This document shows positions 32,837 to 33,598 of a DNA stretch of 33,598 nt, in pieces; the first letter of the stretch is position 1, and each line of letters begins with the position of its first letter. The notes beneath the pieces were generated by a model. The model ran no database searches, was not told the origin of the DNA, and saw only the letters and a list, made by a program, of their open reading frames with translations. Position numbers and translations under genes: made by a program. The stretch is from Verrucomicrobiota bacterium (GTDB lineage: Bacteria; Verrucomicrobiota; Verrucomicrobiia; Opitutales; Opitutaceae), in the NCBI GenBank assembly GCA_030604905.1, contig JAUVVA010000033.1:1-33598 (forward strand). The letters are read 5' to 3'.

Positions 32837-33322
32837 ATGAAAACTAATCCAAATCTAAGTCTCATCACTATCATTAACGACGGCAAAGACATAATCGAGC
32901 CGACTAACTATTGGCAGTCTGAAATGGCTCAACGGGGCTTCTGCCTCGTATCCACCAACGCCGGCTGTGTCCGGCTACTCGTTCCAGACAGTATGGCGCG
33001 GCAAATTCCAGATTTGATAAAGGGAGTCCAGCACGTCGTTATCTCGCTTTTGCGAGGGCACGAATCCGTGCCCGATAGTGTGCCTATAGTTACCCTCTTG
33101 TTTGAGGACAGGAGCAATACACCCTACTGCCTCACCTTTGGGCGAGGAAGTATCCAATTACTACCGTCACCGAAGGCGAAGGGAGAGGCGCCGCTCACGT
33201 TCGCTCTATGGGGGCGAAAGAGCGGAAAAATACACAAGTTTATGGAGCGACCAGCATATGTTCGCTATGTCGATAGCGTGCCGTGTGCCAGAGCCTGGGA
33301 CCCGGCGATTGACGGAATCTGA
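32837..33322 (+). CDS. Small conserved protein, mobile-element-associated family (function unknown)
   Basis: The 161-residue protein has a short leader and then ITIINDGKDIIEPTNYW, followed by an NAG-x-x-R-L-LVPD segment. A middle strand VQHVVISLLRG comes next, then VTLLFEDRSNTPYCLTF, and it ends in ALWGRKSGKIHKFMERPAYVRYV. From memory, proteins opening with the same I-T-I-I-N-D-G-x-D-I / T-N-Y-W signature occur in mobile elements and prophage-like islands of several phyla; no search was possible. There is no known catalytic motif. It reads toward the GTGGGTTAG repeat array that starts 21 bases after its stop. Confidence 0.6.
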   Translation: MKTNPNLSLITIINDGKDIIEPTNYWQSEMAQRGFCLVSTNAGCVRLLVPDSMARQIPDLIKGVQHVVISLLRGHESVPDSVPIVTLLFEDRSNTPYCLTFGRGSIQLLPSPKAKGEAPLTFALWGRKSGKIHKFMERPAYVRYVDSVPCARAWDPAIDGI

Positions 33323-33342
33323 ATGCTCTACTCATCCTGACC

Positions 33343-33595
33343 GTGGGTTAGAGTGGGTCGGTGGGTTAGCGTGGGTTAGCCAAAAAACTAACCCACGGCG
33401 TTCCCCAGAGGGAGAGGTGGGTTAGTGGGTCTAAAACGTGGTTTTTGGCTCCACCTTTAATACAGCTCCCGCACGCCCTCTCTTATTATTATATTTATCT
33501 ATTTAGAAGAAGAGATATAGAAACTAACCCCTAACCCACGCTTCAGAGGTAAAATCGACGTGGGTTAGTTAAAACACTAACCCACGCTAACCCAC
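33343..33595. repeat. GTGGGTTAG iteron-like array around an AT-rich core (candidate origin)
   Basis: Perfect GTGGGTTAG occurs at 33343, 33361, 33371, 33417 and 33560. Its reverse complement CTAACCCAC occurs at 33388, 33531, 33577 and 33587, nine perfect copies in about 253 bases. Degenerate copies lie at 33353, 33425 and 33524. Positions 33361-33379 and 33577-33595 are 19-bp perfect inverted repeats. Between them lies a 43-base segment (33481-33523) with only about 7 G/C. Such iterons flanking an AT-rich unwinding region are typical of plasmid or element replication origins. The array continues to the window edge. Confidence 0.7.
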
Positions 33596-33598
33596 GGC

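Overview
This window is a high-GC bacterial chromosome segment. Roughly the first 30 kb looks like housekeeping chromosome, and the last 3.6 kb is a lower-GC accessory tail. The most likely source is a member of Verrucomicrobiota, probably Opitutaceae. That is an inference from very high GC, heptameric ATTGGTC intergenic repeats, 'ATCCGTGG/ATCCGCGG' intergenic repeats, a variant ankyrin protein and the general gene content. No rRNA or phylogenetic marker search was possible.

Layout, left to right. The left edge cuts the start of argH (minus strand). It is followed on the same strand by a XerC/D tyrosine recombinase and a MazG pyrophosphohydrolase. Three plus-strand genes follow: a Gfo/Idh/MocA oxidoreductase, an MBL-fold hydrolase with a helix-turn-helix-like front end, and a PAS sensor histidine kinase. 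Two minus-strand lipoproteins (META-domain; DUF2959-like) precede comEC (+). A minus-strand block holds clpP, a PilB/GspE-type ATPase, a stand-alone MshEN-like protein and obg, followed by a small PH-like membrane protein. accA and radC (+), then tRNA-Ser(CGA), lead to a minus-strand operon: an ABC ATPase, an ABC permease and a membrane-anchored TPR-like protein, with an acylphosphatase upstream. Next come an acidic protein of unknown function (+), tRNA-Val(GAC) (-), recN (+), a single-domain response regulator (-), an ankyrin-repeat protein (+), a P1B-4-type metal ATPase (-) and a DinG-type helicase (+).

From about 29,970 onward the sequence is visibly less GC-rich and codon choice relaxes. 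This tail carries small, poorly conserved minus-strand genes: a PH-like membrane protein, a lipoprotein that appears frameshifted, a four-helix membrane protein, a secreted protein and a putative mono-ADP-ribosyltransferase with a complete R / STS / ExE motif set. A plus-strand gene of a family I associate with mobile elements is divergent from the ADP-ribosyltransferase, across a short palindromic intergenic region. The window ends inside a dense array of GTGGGTTAG repeats in both orientations. They flank a very AT-rich core and form two near-identical hairpins, which looks like a replication origin or initiator-binding region of an integrated element.

The best candidate for something new is this right-hand end: iteron/hairpin array, element-associated gene and ADP-ribosyltransferase. 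The window stops before the expected replication or integration genes, so the nature of the element is inferred.
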